64,000 nt of DNA from Sitta carolinensis (Eukaryota > Chordata > Aves > Passeriformes > Sittidae): NCBI GenBank assembly GCA_032173965.1, contig CM063292.1, forward strand, positions 7,102,001-7,166,000, given 5' to 3'. The stretch's first letter is position 1, and each line of letters begins with the position of its first letter. The position numbers and the translations under genes were made by a program. Below are positions 51,601-62,611 of this stretch, in pieces. Below the pieces are notes generated by a model, which had not been told where the DNA came from, searched no databases, and worked only from the letters and a program-made list of their open reading frames with translations.

Positions 51601-53280
51601 TCTGCCTCTGGATGTGCTGAGAAGGGCCCAATGCAATCGATGAATCCCAAGCAGAAGTGGCAAGAAAGAATATCCCTTCAGAGCCCTGTGCAGTTTGTTA
51701 CTAAGAATGAAACCTTTTCTGTAGCTCACCTGTTCTGACTGGCTCATCACTTTATGTTTGCACATATTCCCCCTCCATGGGCATGTCTGTGAGGACATTC
51801 TTGTGCTGTTGGCTGTAGCTTTGAGACAGGTTTGGTGACAATGACACCAGAAATACTGACTATCTAAAAACACTGTTGCCTCTAAGCAGAATCATTTTCA
51901 AGACAGACATAACCTTACCTAGCTGTGTGAGGTTTAGAATGCACAGAATAGCATTTACATTATAGACAGCTATTGAAAGGTAAAAAATGCTCTGTTCTGA
52001 GCCTAAAACTAAACAACCCAATGAAAGACTTTCTGAAGAATACTCGAAATCAAGTTGTGGAGTACTAGGAAAAAAATAGTTTCTTCCAAGCCTATACTAA
52101 TGACAAGTCATAATGCTGCTGGCTGGAACAGGTGTTAACAAACTCACCTGCACTTTTCTCTTGTCCCTGGTTCTCTGTCTTGGGGCAGGGACCAGAGCTC
52201 AGACTCTCAGACACATTTGGGCATCAAATTCCTTTGAAATTGAGTTGTTAGATTCTGAACTGTTTTTGAGAACCTGGGTTTAAATGAGGATACAGTGTCT
52301 GCTTATTGCTTTGTGTCTGGAGCCTATGAATCAGCCAGACTCACACACAGTGGAATCGGATTATTGCTTCATGGCATGGGCAGGCAGGAGCAGTCACAAC
52401 CAAGCCCTTGGAGATCCAGGCAGCAAAAAATTCATGAAGATTTAAAGTAGTTAAAGGAGTTTATTTTCCAGGTGGGAAATCCAGGTGTCAGAAGGAAAGC
52501 AACTATAAATTTTCAACCTAGCTTTGCACATAAAATGTAAAGCCATTTGGAGCACACAGAAAGCTCAGTATGAGCTATGGCTGATAGCTGGTGCAAGGTA
52601 TGGTCAGTGGTTTTAAATGATTGATAGAGCTATCTCTACACTAAAGTACTAAGGATGGAATAGAAGAAAAAAATTGAGACCTGCTATAATGGTACTTTAT
52701 ACCTCTTTTCTTCCTCTGATGGTCAAATAGAGTTCAGTTGTACCAAATGACTGTTCCTTTTACCAGTGATACCTATGGTAGCTAGAGCATTTTTTTTCCA
52801 AGAAACACAACAATATGACATCTGGAGATGGTTTTAAAAACATCTAATTTATTATTGTCTCTCTAGAAAGTAAAAGAGGTAGAGCATATGCAAAGTAGCT
52901 TAGTTATTTCAAGAAGAAATGCATATGTGAATAAATATTTAATGTTGTGCTTTATTCCCATTTAAATACTCAAAAGGGCTTTATAGTATGTCAATGAGTC
53001 ATCTTAGCTCAATGGATCTGGGGTTTTTTCACTCGTAACACCTTGGGGTTTCTCCCCACAATATCCAGTGAAGCAGTGTGGTGTGGAGGGAGCTCCAAGC
53101 CCTTCTCAGAGAGCAGCACCCCACAGGCACTCCAGGAGCAGGGGCAGTCACTCCTCCCCTGCTTTCCAAATACCAGAACCATGGCGTTCTCACCCAACAG
53201 CAGAGCATTTCACTGTCATTTCCCTGAAAGCAGCGTCTTCTCAGGGACTCTTCTGCATGACAAAGCCATGGACAAGTGCT
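51601..53280. other. Non-coding stretch, nothing recognised
   Basis: AT-rich sequence. Open frames reach 99 codons without domains. No repeat end or promoter could be supported before the minisatellite. Confidence 0.55.
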
Positions 53281-53695
53281 GAGGGACACTCACAACCAGC
53301 TGAGGGACAGAGTCACAGCTGAGGGACAGACTGACAGCTGAGGGACAGACTGACAGCCTGTGAGGGACAGACTGACAGCTGAGGGACAGACTGACAGCCT
53401 GTGAGGGACAGACTGACATCTGAGGGACAGACTCACAGCTGAGGGACAGACAGACAGCCTGTGAGGGACAGACTGACAGCCTGTGAGGGACAGACTGACA
53501 GCTGAGGGACAGACAGCCTGTGAGGGACAGACTGACAGCCTGTGAGGGACAGACTGACAGCTGAGGGACAGACTGACAGCTGAGGGACAGACAGCCTGTG
53601 AGGGACAGACTGACAGCCTGTGAGGGACAGACTGACAGCTGAGGGACAGACTGACAGCTGAGGGACAGACCGACAGCCTGTGAGGGACAGACTCC
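53281..53695. repeat. Minisatellite, 16-22 bp units, about 21 copies, with 78-bp higher-order duplication
   Basis: Units share GAGGGACAGACTGACAG and come in three lengths. The 19-bp form begins CTGAGGGACAG, the 22-bp form begins CCTGTGAGGGACAG, and a shorter form lacks ACTG. I count 21 GAGGGA cores. Positions 53,502-53,579 and 53,580-53,657 are identical 78-base blocks of four units each, showing recent expansion by multi-unit slippage or unequal exchange. The left-most units (TGAGGGACACTCACAACCAG type) are the most degenerate. Minus-strand frames through the array (VCPS/LSLSC-type repeats) are artefacts. Confidence 0.95.
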
Positions 53696-56600
53696 CAGGC
53701 AGCCTCTGAGGAGGACTCTGAGCTGCTGACTCTATTTATACTCAGCTCTCAGATCAGTGCATTAGCTGACTGGCGTTTCTCTCACTGAGAAAAGATCAAT
53801 GAAGAAAAGATCAGCTGAAGAAAGATCGATGGTGACCAGACAAACCATTAATTCATAAGAAAAGAGATTTTGCTTGGAGAAATAGGACATTACCCTGAGG
53901 CTCAAGCTCAGACTTATGGTTGTCATGTCTTACAGGCTGACCTGAATTCTCCCTGCAATAAACTGCCAGGACAATAAACCCTGCAAGGACAGGGTGAGAA
54001 TGAGCCCCTTGCTGGACAGAGCTGCACACAGACAGAGCAGCAGGGAGAGTAAAATCACAGACAGTCATGCCATGTGCGCAAAGGGAGCCCTGTATTTTCA
54101 CAGGTGGGGATTCCTCACATGCTTCTGTAACACAATCTTGCTGTTCCTCACAACCCAGAATGTGGTATTCCTTCTGTTCTGAGGTCTGCAGGCCCTTCTG
54201 CAGCTGTAAAATCCAAAGGATGTCTGGTTTCTCTTTAGACACAGTCATGAGCATCTCACTCCTTTTCGTGGGGAGTGGATGGAGTTGCACTGCTGGAAAA
54301 AGCTGTGGGTAAGCATTGTTCTGTGCAGCTATCTCCCACTGGCACTCCTCAGACTCTAGAGGGTCATGATTCTGAGATTGCCTTGAAAAGAAAAACGACA
54401 AAAAACCAGCTCTTTCAATGATAAACTTTTTCAACCCCCAAAAGATAGGGTATAACTCAGGTAAATAGACTACACGCCACAGTGTGTATGTGTATATTCA
54501 CAACAGAATTCTGTGGTGATACAGACATGAGGTGCTCAAAGAACAGTTCCAGGGGCTGAGAAAAGAGCTTTGATGCTGTTGAGACATTAAAGGAGTTGTT
54601 AAAGAGCAGTTCACCTGTGGATATTGCCAAGGAGAGGTAGCACTGCTGCACTGATCCTGTTTTAAAGTGCTGCTCCGTGTGAAGTATAAACAGCACAGCA
54701 GCTGCAACTGGAGTGTCCTGCTGCTCCCACAGGAGGAAATAGCTGGAGATGAGAGGAAAACTTCAGATGGAGCAAGGCTCCAGCTTTTCCAGAATAAAGG
54801 CAGAGTTTTTATTCTACTGTGTTTGTGCCTACAGTTACCCCATCCTGTCTTGGAAGGTGCTCAGTATCAGACACTGTTAGTGTCCCTGACTGGCACGGGG
54901 GGGGAGCAGCAGAGGGTACCTTGGGAGGAGCCCACAAAGTTGAAGCTGTATTTTGGTGAAAAAAAAAAAAAAAGATTTTGAAAGCAAAACAAGCAAAAAA
55001 AAACCCCACTGAAGAAGCAAAGAACCCCCATTGAAGTGGTAGTAAGTAAAGATGTACACTTAGCAATTAGAATTTTCCAGAGCAAAAGGGTAGTTTCAAA
55101 ATAGTGCCTGGCTATTTCCAGGATGACAAACATCAGCTCAAGTTCTGGAACACTGTGAGTTCTCCCTGATGGATTTAATGAAAAAAAAACCCCAAAACAG
55201 AACATATGGTACAAGGCATGACCCCATGTTAAGCCACTATCCTTTGCTGTTTGTGCTGGGTGCCAGATCCAAAATCCTAGCCCAGTATTTATTTAGGATG
55301 GCAGGCTGCTGATTATTATAAAGGAATCTTTGGATACATCTTAATATCTACCTGGAGCCAATGCACACTGCCTTAATGGACTGCCACATGTACCCAATGA
55401 AACTATTAATTAAATGAAGCCTTAGTGACTTCTGTGGTTAAAAGGAAAGTAACCTGGTTTATAAATCTAACCTCAAATCACTAGGTAATGGCTTTCCCTT
55501 GCTTATTAGATTTTTGCTACTGTCATCAAAAGAATAAAAAAATGAGATTAAATTTGAAGCATTGCTTTAACAATATGTTTCAAAAATGCTTTTAGAATAT
55601 CTAAACCTTCCCCATTGTTTCCTTCTATTATGAAGTTTCACAGGAAGAATGGAGAGAAAATAATTCAGTATTATATGAAGACAATTCAAAAAGCATATAA
55701 ATGTGTCTTCCCCAATTCTCTTCCTATTGCTACCTTTTCCCTTAGAAATGTGGGGTGAAAAATCTTGATATATGACGACTTTCCTAAACAAAAGATAATT
55801 TAAAAATACACAGATTCTTATGTGACATACATTTGAACACATACCACAAGTGCCTTCCCCAGGAGACAATGAAGAATTAGGCAAAGTTAAGTGAGACCCA
55901 TTTTTGCTAAAAAGCCAAGATGTGTGTTTTTCCTCCCCAAGCCCTGCTGACACTCTGCAGCCCTGTGCTCTGCTGGCTTCCATGAGCCTGGTGCCAGGGG
56001 TGCCCTGGGCTCTGGGGGTTCTGTCCTTTGGGGAGAGCAGCAGTGCCCCAGGTACCCCTGGGAATCATAATGGGCTGGGAGATGTGACTGCTTCAGCTAA
56101 CTGTGTGCACTGCTGACAGCTCCAGATTGCTTTAAAATGTGTTTTTTGCATTTTGGAGGAACTGTTCCCACTCTGGGAATGGGTCTTGCTGGTGAATCTG
56201 AAGGGGGAGAATACACAGCTTCACTTTCCGTGAGCTGTCAGAATATTTTTTGCTTTTGTTCAGATTTCAGCACAACTTTATGGGTGAAATCCAAACCTCT
56301 TTCAAGCCAGTGGGGGTTTTCTCAAGGATTCAAAGAGGCAGACCTGCTTTGTGAGGATAAGTTGGAGCTCCATTTTGCCAAACTCCACATGACCAAAATA
56401 CATTGTTCATTTACAGCTGCCTTTATCATAAATATGCCTCATTTTACTTTATTCTGAGTCACTCCCCTGAGGCTTTAACTTACATATTTATTATTGATTC
56501 AGAAATATCTGGCTAACAACGACAGCCTGACTTAATGGCCAATGCAATTTAGACATCTGTCATTTTTAAGCAGATCACTAGAGATAAAGCCATTTAATAA

Positions 56601-56699
56601 TGTTCCTATGCTTCCTGGGTAAAACTCCACACTATCTAATCAACAGGCCTATGGCTTTGTATTTATTGCAATAATTTGTTTCCATGCTCTGGGCCACGA
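53696..56699. other. Non-coding stretch with one isolated long frame
   Basis: A 193-codon frame lies on the minus strand at 53,853-54,434, directly beside the minisatellite. It has no signal peptide, membrane segment or motif I can name, and I do not call it a gene. The remainder is AT-rich, with a poly-A tract at about 54,960-54,973 and frames of up to 138 codons. Confidence 0.5.
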
Positions 56700-56751
56700 G
56701 GGTGGGGAACAGTCTGGAGGGGCAGCACAGGGAGGGTTAGGCTGGAAATGA

Positions 56752-56813
56752 GGGAAAGGTTCTGCTCCCCCAGGGAAAGGTTCTTCTCCCCCAGGAAAGC
56801 TTCTGCTCCCCAG
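56752..56813. repeat. Three 21-bp tandem units inside CR1
   Basis: GGGAAAGGTTCTGCTCCCCC-type units start at 56,752, 56,773 and 56,794, the last lacking one G. A normal CR1 has a single copy of this block, so it expanded after insertion. Confidence 0.85.
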
Positions 56814-56922
56814 GGTGCTGGCACTGCCCAGGCTGCCCAGGGATGGGACAGCACTGCCAGGGATGCCCAGGTGGATTGCTGGGGAGTCTGGGCAGGGACA
56901 GGGCTGGATCCATGACCCTTGA

Positions 56923-57404
56923 TGTCAGGAAAATTAATCCACAAACACCAGAGGTTTATGTGCAAAAAGGAGACAGAGGAGTCCTGTAACTTTATTCGAA
57001 TAAAGGGAGAGGCCATGGGGCATTTACCCTGGGGTCTCTCCAATTTTTGGAGGACACAGCCTCCTTTTTATCCCAATTTCCCAGACCCATTTCCCTCTCT
57101 CTTCCCCACTGGCTGAGAGACATACAGCCTTCTGGGATTGCCCGATTCCTGATATTCCCCTCTAATGTATAACCCTCCCTTTAAATTTTTAATTCTTATG
57201 GAATTTATGGTTTCTCCCCATTGTTTCTTTCATCTTTCAATACCCAGTTTCATTTATCAGCAAACCTAGAGTTTGTTTGTAAAGGCAAATATCTTTTTTT
57301 CCATCCATCAATCAGTGGAATCCTTCCCATTGTTTCTTTTCTCTCTCAGTGCTGGTTTTATCTACCAGCAGCCCCACAGCTGGTTTGGAAAGACAAATCC
57401 CTCA
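56923..57404 (-). mobile_element. Solo ERV LTR (probably ERVL-type), minus strand, nested in CR1
   Basis: On the minus strand the segment has a TATA box GGGATAAAAAGG (57,074-57,063) and an AATAAA signal (56,996-56,991). A U5-like tail of about 68 bases ends in CCTGACA at 56,923. The upstream end is TGAGGG at 57,404, or alternatively TGTCTTTCC at 57,395, which would give TGTC...GACA ends. An imperfect direct repeat with a 109-bp offset lies within U3 (57,217 and 57,326). Clear target-site duplications were not found. The ERVL assignment is from memory of passerine LTRs and is tentative; that it is an LTR is well supported. Confidence 0.75.
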
Positions 57405-57444
57405 TTCCTCTCGGCGGGTCCCTTCCAGCTCAGGATATTCCGTG

Positions 57445-58635
57445 TTCCCGGCTCTCGCAGAGGTTTCCCAGCCCAGGGAAGATCCCAGGGGAGTCCCCAC
57501 CAGGGAACCGCAGCCCATCCCCGTCCGGGAGCTCCGGCTGGAATCGCAGGAAAGCTCCAAACCCGAATTTGTGGCAGTGCATTTCAGCACAACACTCAGT
57601 CTAATTAGCACTCGGGCGATTCCTTTTGTTGTCGGTAAACAACAGGAAGGTTTGACAAGGTAGAGAAGAGAGTGCATTTGTTGCTTTCATATGTCACTCA
57701 AACTAGACCATCACCATTCCCAGACTAATACTTCTTTACACGAACTTGTGCTAAATAGTGTTAGATTTCTATGCCTAAACCTGGCAGGTTTTCCCAGGGT
57801 TGCATCTGATATCAAAATCAAGGTTTATTAACATTACAAAGAGCACCGCTGTCCTGTAGTGCCCCTTTTATCATTCTAAGCAGCTGCCTTGAGGCAATGC
57901 GTTTAACCTTGGGAAATGGGAGAGGAATTCTGGGAAGACAGAAATCTTTGACAGCTCAAGCCTTTTACCTCTGCCAAAATCTGCCCTCCTTTAGCTCCCA
58001 CACGGGAAAAAAAGAGGAGACCCTTATTTGATGTTTATCTATTCCTTTCACTGCACTTAGAATCGAAAGAGAGGGTGGCATTTCCTTGCAGTGATCTCCC
58101 ATTTGTGCTTCAAGCACACTAGGGATGAAAATTTTCCTTTTTTCTACTAGGACTCATATTAGAAAGACAGAGCTGGTGAATGGGGGGACACCAAAAGAAA
58201 CCCCAAACCATTTAGCAGAGTGCAAATTTAAAAAAAATACTAGTCGTGCAGGTTATCATATTCCTACATTTTATGTCTTATGATAAATTTCACATTCCAT
58301 TCACTATTTCATCACCTGTTGCAGTTGCAAAGGAGCTGTCACTGGTTCAGTTATAAGCCCTTATTTGTCAGGGTTTAGGGCTTAGCTGTAAAAATAGAAT
58401 TAATTTTGATGTTTCACATATCAATTCTCACTTTATACACATCTTTTTCTTTCAGAAGCTCCCAAATTATTTCCTAAGCTCTACATGAATATAACCTTTG
58501 AAATGAAGCTAATTCCACGGTTTCTGGCTGGCCCTTGGCATATTGCAAGACACCAAAGCAGTGTGGATACAAATTAACCATTAGATATTAAATGAACTTC
58601 TTCAGGTTTAAATGTTGGAATCACACCTCTCAAGC
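57445..58635. other. Non-coding stretch
   Basis: The first 150 bases (to about 57,600) are GC-richer with overlapping frames on all strands; the rest is AT-rich. No gene or repeat end could be supported. Confidence 0.5.
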
Positions 58636-58783
58636 AAAAAAAAAAAAAAAAACAAAAAACAAAAACCCAAACAAACAAACAAACAAACAAACCCAAAACC
58701 AGAAAAAAACCCCAAAAACAAACAAACAAAAAAAACCAACCCAAAAACCCAAAGCAAAACCAACCCAACCCAAACCAAACCTA
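58636..58783. repeat. A-rich (CAAA)n / AAAACCC simple repeat
   Basis: Poly-A is followed by CAAACAAACAAA runs and AACCC-type degenerate units. The plus strand has almost no T or G. Lysine/asparagine-rich frames across it are artefacts. Confidence 0.93.
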
Positions 58784-59156
58784 GAAGTCCTCTTATTGCC
58801 TCAAGTTTCTGACAAAAATGTATATAATAAGCTGTACTATTTGGGGCCAAATTCAGGAGGGATAATGTGCACATCATCTAAGGGATTTAATTACACCTCT
58901 CTGTTTTCCTGGGGTGTATTTACATGGCAGGTACAGTGCTTTTCCTCCTCAGCCAAGGCAGAAGCCAATGTTGGCTTTTGCAGGCAGCTGGAGCAGTCAG
59001 GTGTCCTAGTGCAGAGCAAGACTGATCAAACTTGGCATTTGAGCCCTCTAAGCTCAGGGGACGTGCTCCCTCTCTTCACAGCCATCTCCATCTAATGAGA
59101 TTTTGCTCTCATTCAGGTGAATTGCTCAGTGTTGTATTACACTAAATAGTTTTGTT
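58784..59156. other. Non-coding stretch, nothing recognised
   Basis: Unique sequence between a simple repeat and an LTR. The tail of an A-rich-repeat-derived frame runs through it without a domain. Confidence 0.5.
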
Positions 59157-59392
59157 GATGTAACTTTCCCATGAACCTCTGTGCCCCTTTACCCTTTACC
59201 TGTCCTGGAGTCTGCTCCTATTGGTCAGCAGCCCCTCCTTTCCCCTCCCTTTTTCCAAGGGGACACAAAACCACCTGGCCAGTGCGCTCTTTCCCACCAG
59301 GTTTTTCATGGAGTAGGTTCTGAAATAAAGCGATAGGACTGTACCTGGAGAGAAGGAGCGCCTTTTAGTCTTTTATCTTTGTCCTCGACACA
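59157..59392 (+). mobile_element. Probable solo ERV LTR, plus strand
   Basis: The segment runs from about TGTAACTTTCCC (59,159) to CTCGACACA (59,392). It holds a reversed CCAAT box (ATTGG, 59,220-59,224), a degenerate TATA-like ACAAAACC near 59,265 and an AATAAA at 59,324-59,329, with about 63 bases of U5-like sequence after it. TTGTT lies at both edges but one base out of register, so a target-site duplication is only possible. No internal retroviral sequence flanks it. Confidence 0.6.
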
Positions 59393-61918
59393 TTGTTTCC
59401 CCTCTGAGGGACTAGAGCTAGCCTGGCTGGGACCTTTAGAGGGGAATGAACTGTGGCAGTTGTTGACTCTTTTGGGGCATCATTGTTTAGGATTTCATTT
59501 ACAGCTCTAGCTATGTGGCCTGGATTTTATTTAACTTTCATTTTGGGCACATACTGAAATTTTTTATGATGGAGATTTTTCCATCTGAAGTCTAGGTTTG
59601 TTACCAGAGTGTAAGGAGTGAGTGACACTTCCTGGCCTTCTTCAGCTTTAAACTTAGAAATTTTTAATGATGACCTCCTGTTGCAGCTCCTTCATCCAAG
59701 CTTCCTGTTACATTTTTGCCATGCACTTGGTTTTTTTCAATTTGGAAGAAGGGAATACTTCGGATTAAGAAATGGAGCAGAAAAAGCAATTCCCTTTCTG
59801 AAAGAGGGCCTTTTTGAGATAATTCATGTATGGTGTTTTTGGCCACAGACTTGACGTGTGGAGAAAACACTTGATTTAGAAGTTGCTATGGAAAACTAAA
59901 ATGTCACTACTCTGTTTCAAAAGCTATTTATGATTTATTTCCAAGATAGCAGTATAGATCATCAGACCCTTGTTTTTGAGAACACAATGACAGTTCTGCT
60001 CACAGTCACAACTGATTTAATCAGCTTGAGTGTATGCAGAGTTTGGCTCCTTTGTAATCTGGAGAGTTCAGATTATTTTCTGTTAAAAGAGGGACACTTT
60101 CTCAGAAATACTTCTCTACATTATAAAATCGTTGCCATCTAAGAACATATACATGCAAATAGAAATACGTAAATTCCTGTGAGAATAGATAAACCTAGTC
60201 TTTTTTTTCTAGCTCCTATCTGATAAATATTTATTTTATGTATCTAAATACATAATACTTTCATGAGAACAACCACCACAGCCTAGAGTCTTGTAAGCAT
60301 GATGAGCTGTGAACCACACCACAAACACCTTTTCCTGCAAAATAGCTCTTTGCAGTCCTGTTCTGCGACCGTCTCACAGGGGAAAGGCAGGAAACACAAG
60401 CACCAGGGTGCTGTGGAGAAGCAGCAGTGTGAGCCCCGTTCCTGCCCTGATCCTTGTGTTGGGGCAGGAGGCAGGATGTGTTTGTGGCCAGTGCACCTTT
60501 CAGCTGTACATAACATATATTTTGACCATGGCCTCTGAGAATTGCAGACGGACTTTAAGGTTAGGTTGAATTGTGAATATGACCTGATCAACTGAGGACA
60601 ACGGTTCCTTAATTTCTAGTCTGTCAGGTTTAAATTCACCCTTGGGGCAGATGATAACCACATTTGAGACACCTGCATGATGTGCTAAGACCCAGCATTG
60701 TGGCTAGCTTGCTTTTGAGGTTTTTCTTTTATGCATGTGCTTTTTAAAAACGGATCATTTTCAAAAGTTAATATTTTGAAAGACAGAGGAAATCCTGTTA
60801 AATATTGACTTTCTCTTTAAATGCCAGAGGTTGTGAGCTTTCCATCTGCTGATCACTTCCTAGACAGATGCCTGAAATATGATTTTAGCTCTTACTATCT
60901 CTAAGAGTTCTGCTTCTCTCCTCCTTCAGCCTTTCTTCCTATTCCTCACACCAAACTCTGAACTTCTGTACTCTGACAAGCATAGGAAAATATATGATTT
61001 ATTTCTACTCTTTCTATTGTTTTAGTCTTGCATTTTATTTAGTCCTTACCAGTCTTCTCAGGCATAGAAATTACATTTTTGGGATATTAACAAAGAGAAA
61101 CTACTTGCCACAAAAGAACTAATAGATGTGGAAGAGCCTGTGAAACTGTGGTTCAGGCATCACTTTTTTAACTCTGATCTATTAGTTTTAGTGGTTCCAT
61201 TGTGATCTCTGAACAGCTGGAATTCAGCTGCAAACCGAATGTTTGTAGAGTACTGAGAGCAGCTTTCCAGAGCCTAAGAAGCCTCAGAAATGTAAGGAAG
61301 TATGGATATCAGGTGTAGTTATTCATCTCCTGGCTGCTCTAGATTTGTCCTAGGGAGTGAAGTCTAGGGAGGGTTTGCTTATACAGTTAGGAATAAAAAG
61401 GAGAACCTTGGGATCACGACAGAGGACCATGTTGTGATCTGCAGTCACATTAGGGCTGGTGGAGAGTGAGGTGTTTTCCAAGGTGTTTTGGTCTCACTTT
61501 TGTCCATCTGGTAGAGCAGGAGGCAGAAGCACGCATGGGACTAAGGGAACGATTATGATTGCAATGCTCGAAAATACTTACGTCTCACTTTAGACTGACC
61601 TGGCAAATGGCTGGTTTAGGTAATTTTATTCTCCCTCAGCAGTGTGTCAAGATGGACCTAGTTCGGAAGGCATGCAGACCTGTTAATAATGCCTGAGCAG
61701 GAAAGTTGCCCAAAGAGAGAGAACAGGGAGTTGAGCTACTGCCTTGTCCCCAGAAATCCCAAACTGAAGATTGCTGTCCCTCGCACCACTGTGCCTCCAC
61801 TGCTGGACACACTCCCTCCCCGTCAGCCTTCAGGGTGAGAGGGACAGGGACTCCCCAAGCATCCCCCTAAGTGAGAGGGACAGAGCCTTCTCAAGCACGC
61901 CCCTCACCAACTGGGACA
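59393..61918. other. Non-coding stretch
   Basis: AT-rich sequence with no frame over about 102 codons. A 36-bp-period duplication sharing GTGAGAGGGACAG occurs at 61,834 and 61,870. No gene, RNA or element end could be supported. Confidence 0.5.
61834..61905. repeat. 36-bp tandem duplication, 2 copies
   Basis: GTGAGAGGGACAG starts at 61,834 and 61,870, each followed by a related CTC/CAAGCA...CCCCT block. The copies are diverged. Confidence 0.7.
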
Positions 61919-61956
61919 AACAAACAAAATAAAATAAAATAAAACAAAATAAAAAA
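61919..61956. repeat. (AAAAT)n microsatellite
   Basis: Runs of AAAAT/AAAAC pentamers, about seven units, slightly degenerate. Confidence 0.9.
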
Positions 61957-62235
61957 TGATCCCCAGCAAAATAAAAGTGGAAAAATAAAATAAGAAATCC
62001 AGCGGAACAGCACATCAGAGCCTTTGACTGATATTTTGTCTCCCAATGGGTCAATTGTAAAAAGAATGCAAAGCCCCGGCCCTCTCCAAGGGAGAAGGGG
62101 GTGGAGACAACCCCGGGCAGCCCACAGGCAGTGGAGGACCTCCTCGCTCCCATTTCAGGGGAAGGAAGAGGAAGAGTTTGGTCAGGGCTCAACCTGAAAT
62201 GAACTTGTGCCACTTCAAAGGGTTCTTTCAGCTTT
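61957..62235. other. Non-coding spacer left of solo LTR
   Basis: Unique sequence with a GC-richer part at 62,070-62,170. A 152-codon minus-strand frame (61,830-62,288) crosses it into the LTR and shows no domain. Confidence 0.45.
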
Positions 62236-62611
62236 GGAGAGTGTAGCAGTAGGAACAAAGCAACATGGACCCCCTTTTGTGCATCCAAAGGAAATGGTTT
62301 ATTATAGAAAGAGCACCCAATTTATATCTGAAATTTATACATGACATAGCTGGAACCAAACCGAGATTTAGCAGCAGAAGGTCACCCAGTGGCTCGCCAG
62401 CTGCAGCGCTGCTGCCCACACGTTCCTCCGGCCCATCACAGCCTCACTCCCAGCTGTCACACGAGTGACCCTCTCCTCACTCACAATTGCCTCTCACCCC
62501 TCAGCCGACTTCCAACCGTCCCGCCTGCAGCTCTGCCTTTCCCACAGGGCCTCCTGGAGAGCATAAACCCTGAGAAGTTTAATAATTAGAACCCCATAGC
62601 CTACAGGAGAG
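62236..62611 (-). mobile_element. Solo ERV LTR with 6-bp target-site duplications, minus strand
   Basis: The LTR body is 62,242-62,605 (364 bp), with ends TGTAG...CTACA forming a perfect 5-bp inverted repeat. It is flanked on both sides by identical GGAGAG (62,236-62,241 and 62,606-62,611). Minus orientation is given by TATA-like boxes (GTATAAA at 62,340-62,334 and ATATAAA at 62,327-62,321) followed by AATAAA (62,303-62,298) and a U5-like tail of about 56 bases. A 6-bp duplication is usual for ERVK (beta-like) and alpha-like retroviruses. The coding interior has been lost by LTR-LTR recombination. It lies about 310 bp upstream of a candidate gene on the other strand. Confidence 0.85.

Larger units (their letters stand above)
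56700..57444 (+). mobile_element. CR1 LINE 3' portion, split by an LTR insertion
   Basis: The left part (about 56,700-56,922) has the CR1 blocks GGCTGGAAATGAGGGAAAGG, AGGCTGCCCAGGGATGG and GGGCTGGATCCATGACCCTT in plus orientation. The CR1 3' end resumes at 57,416 with GGGTCCCTTCCAGCTCAGGA and a TATTCCGTG tail. The intervening 480 bases are an LTR on the opposite strand, so the CR1 is the older element. Inside the left part a 21-bp unit (GGGAAAGGTTCTGCTCCCCC) is repeated three times at 56,752-56,813. Confidence 0.8.

Noticed and set aside
53216..53419. Minus-strand frame with VCPS/LSLSC repeats
   Set aside because: Translation of the second minisatellite; unit lengths vary and shift the frame.
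58592..59095. Lys/Asn-rich 167-codon frame and Phe-rich complement
   Set aside because: Driven by the A-rich (CAAA)n simple repeat.
61830..62288. 152-codon minus-strand frame containing MGARRSS, considered as a retroviral gag start next to the LTR
   Set aside because: No gag-like sequence follows, the frame runs through an A-rich microsatellite, and the LTR has TSDs on both sides, so it is solo.
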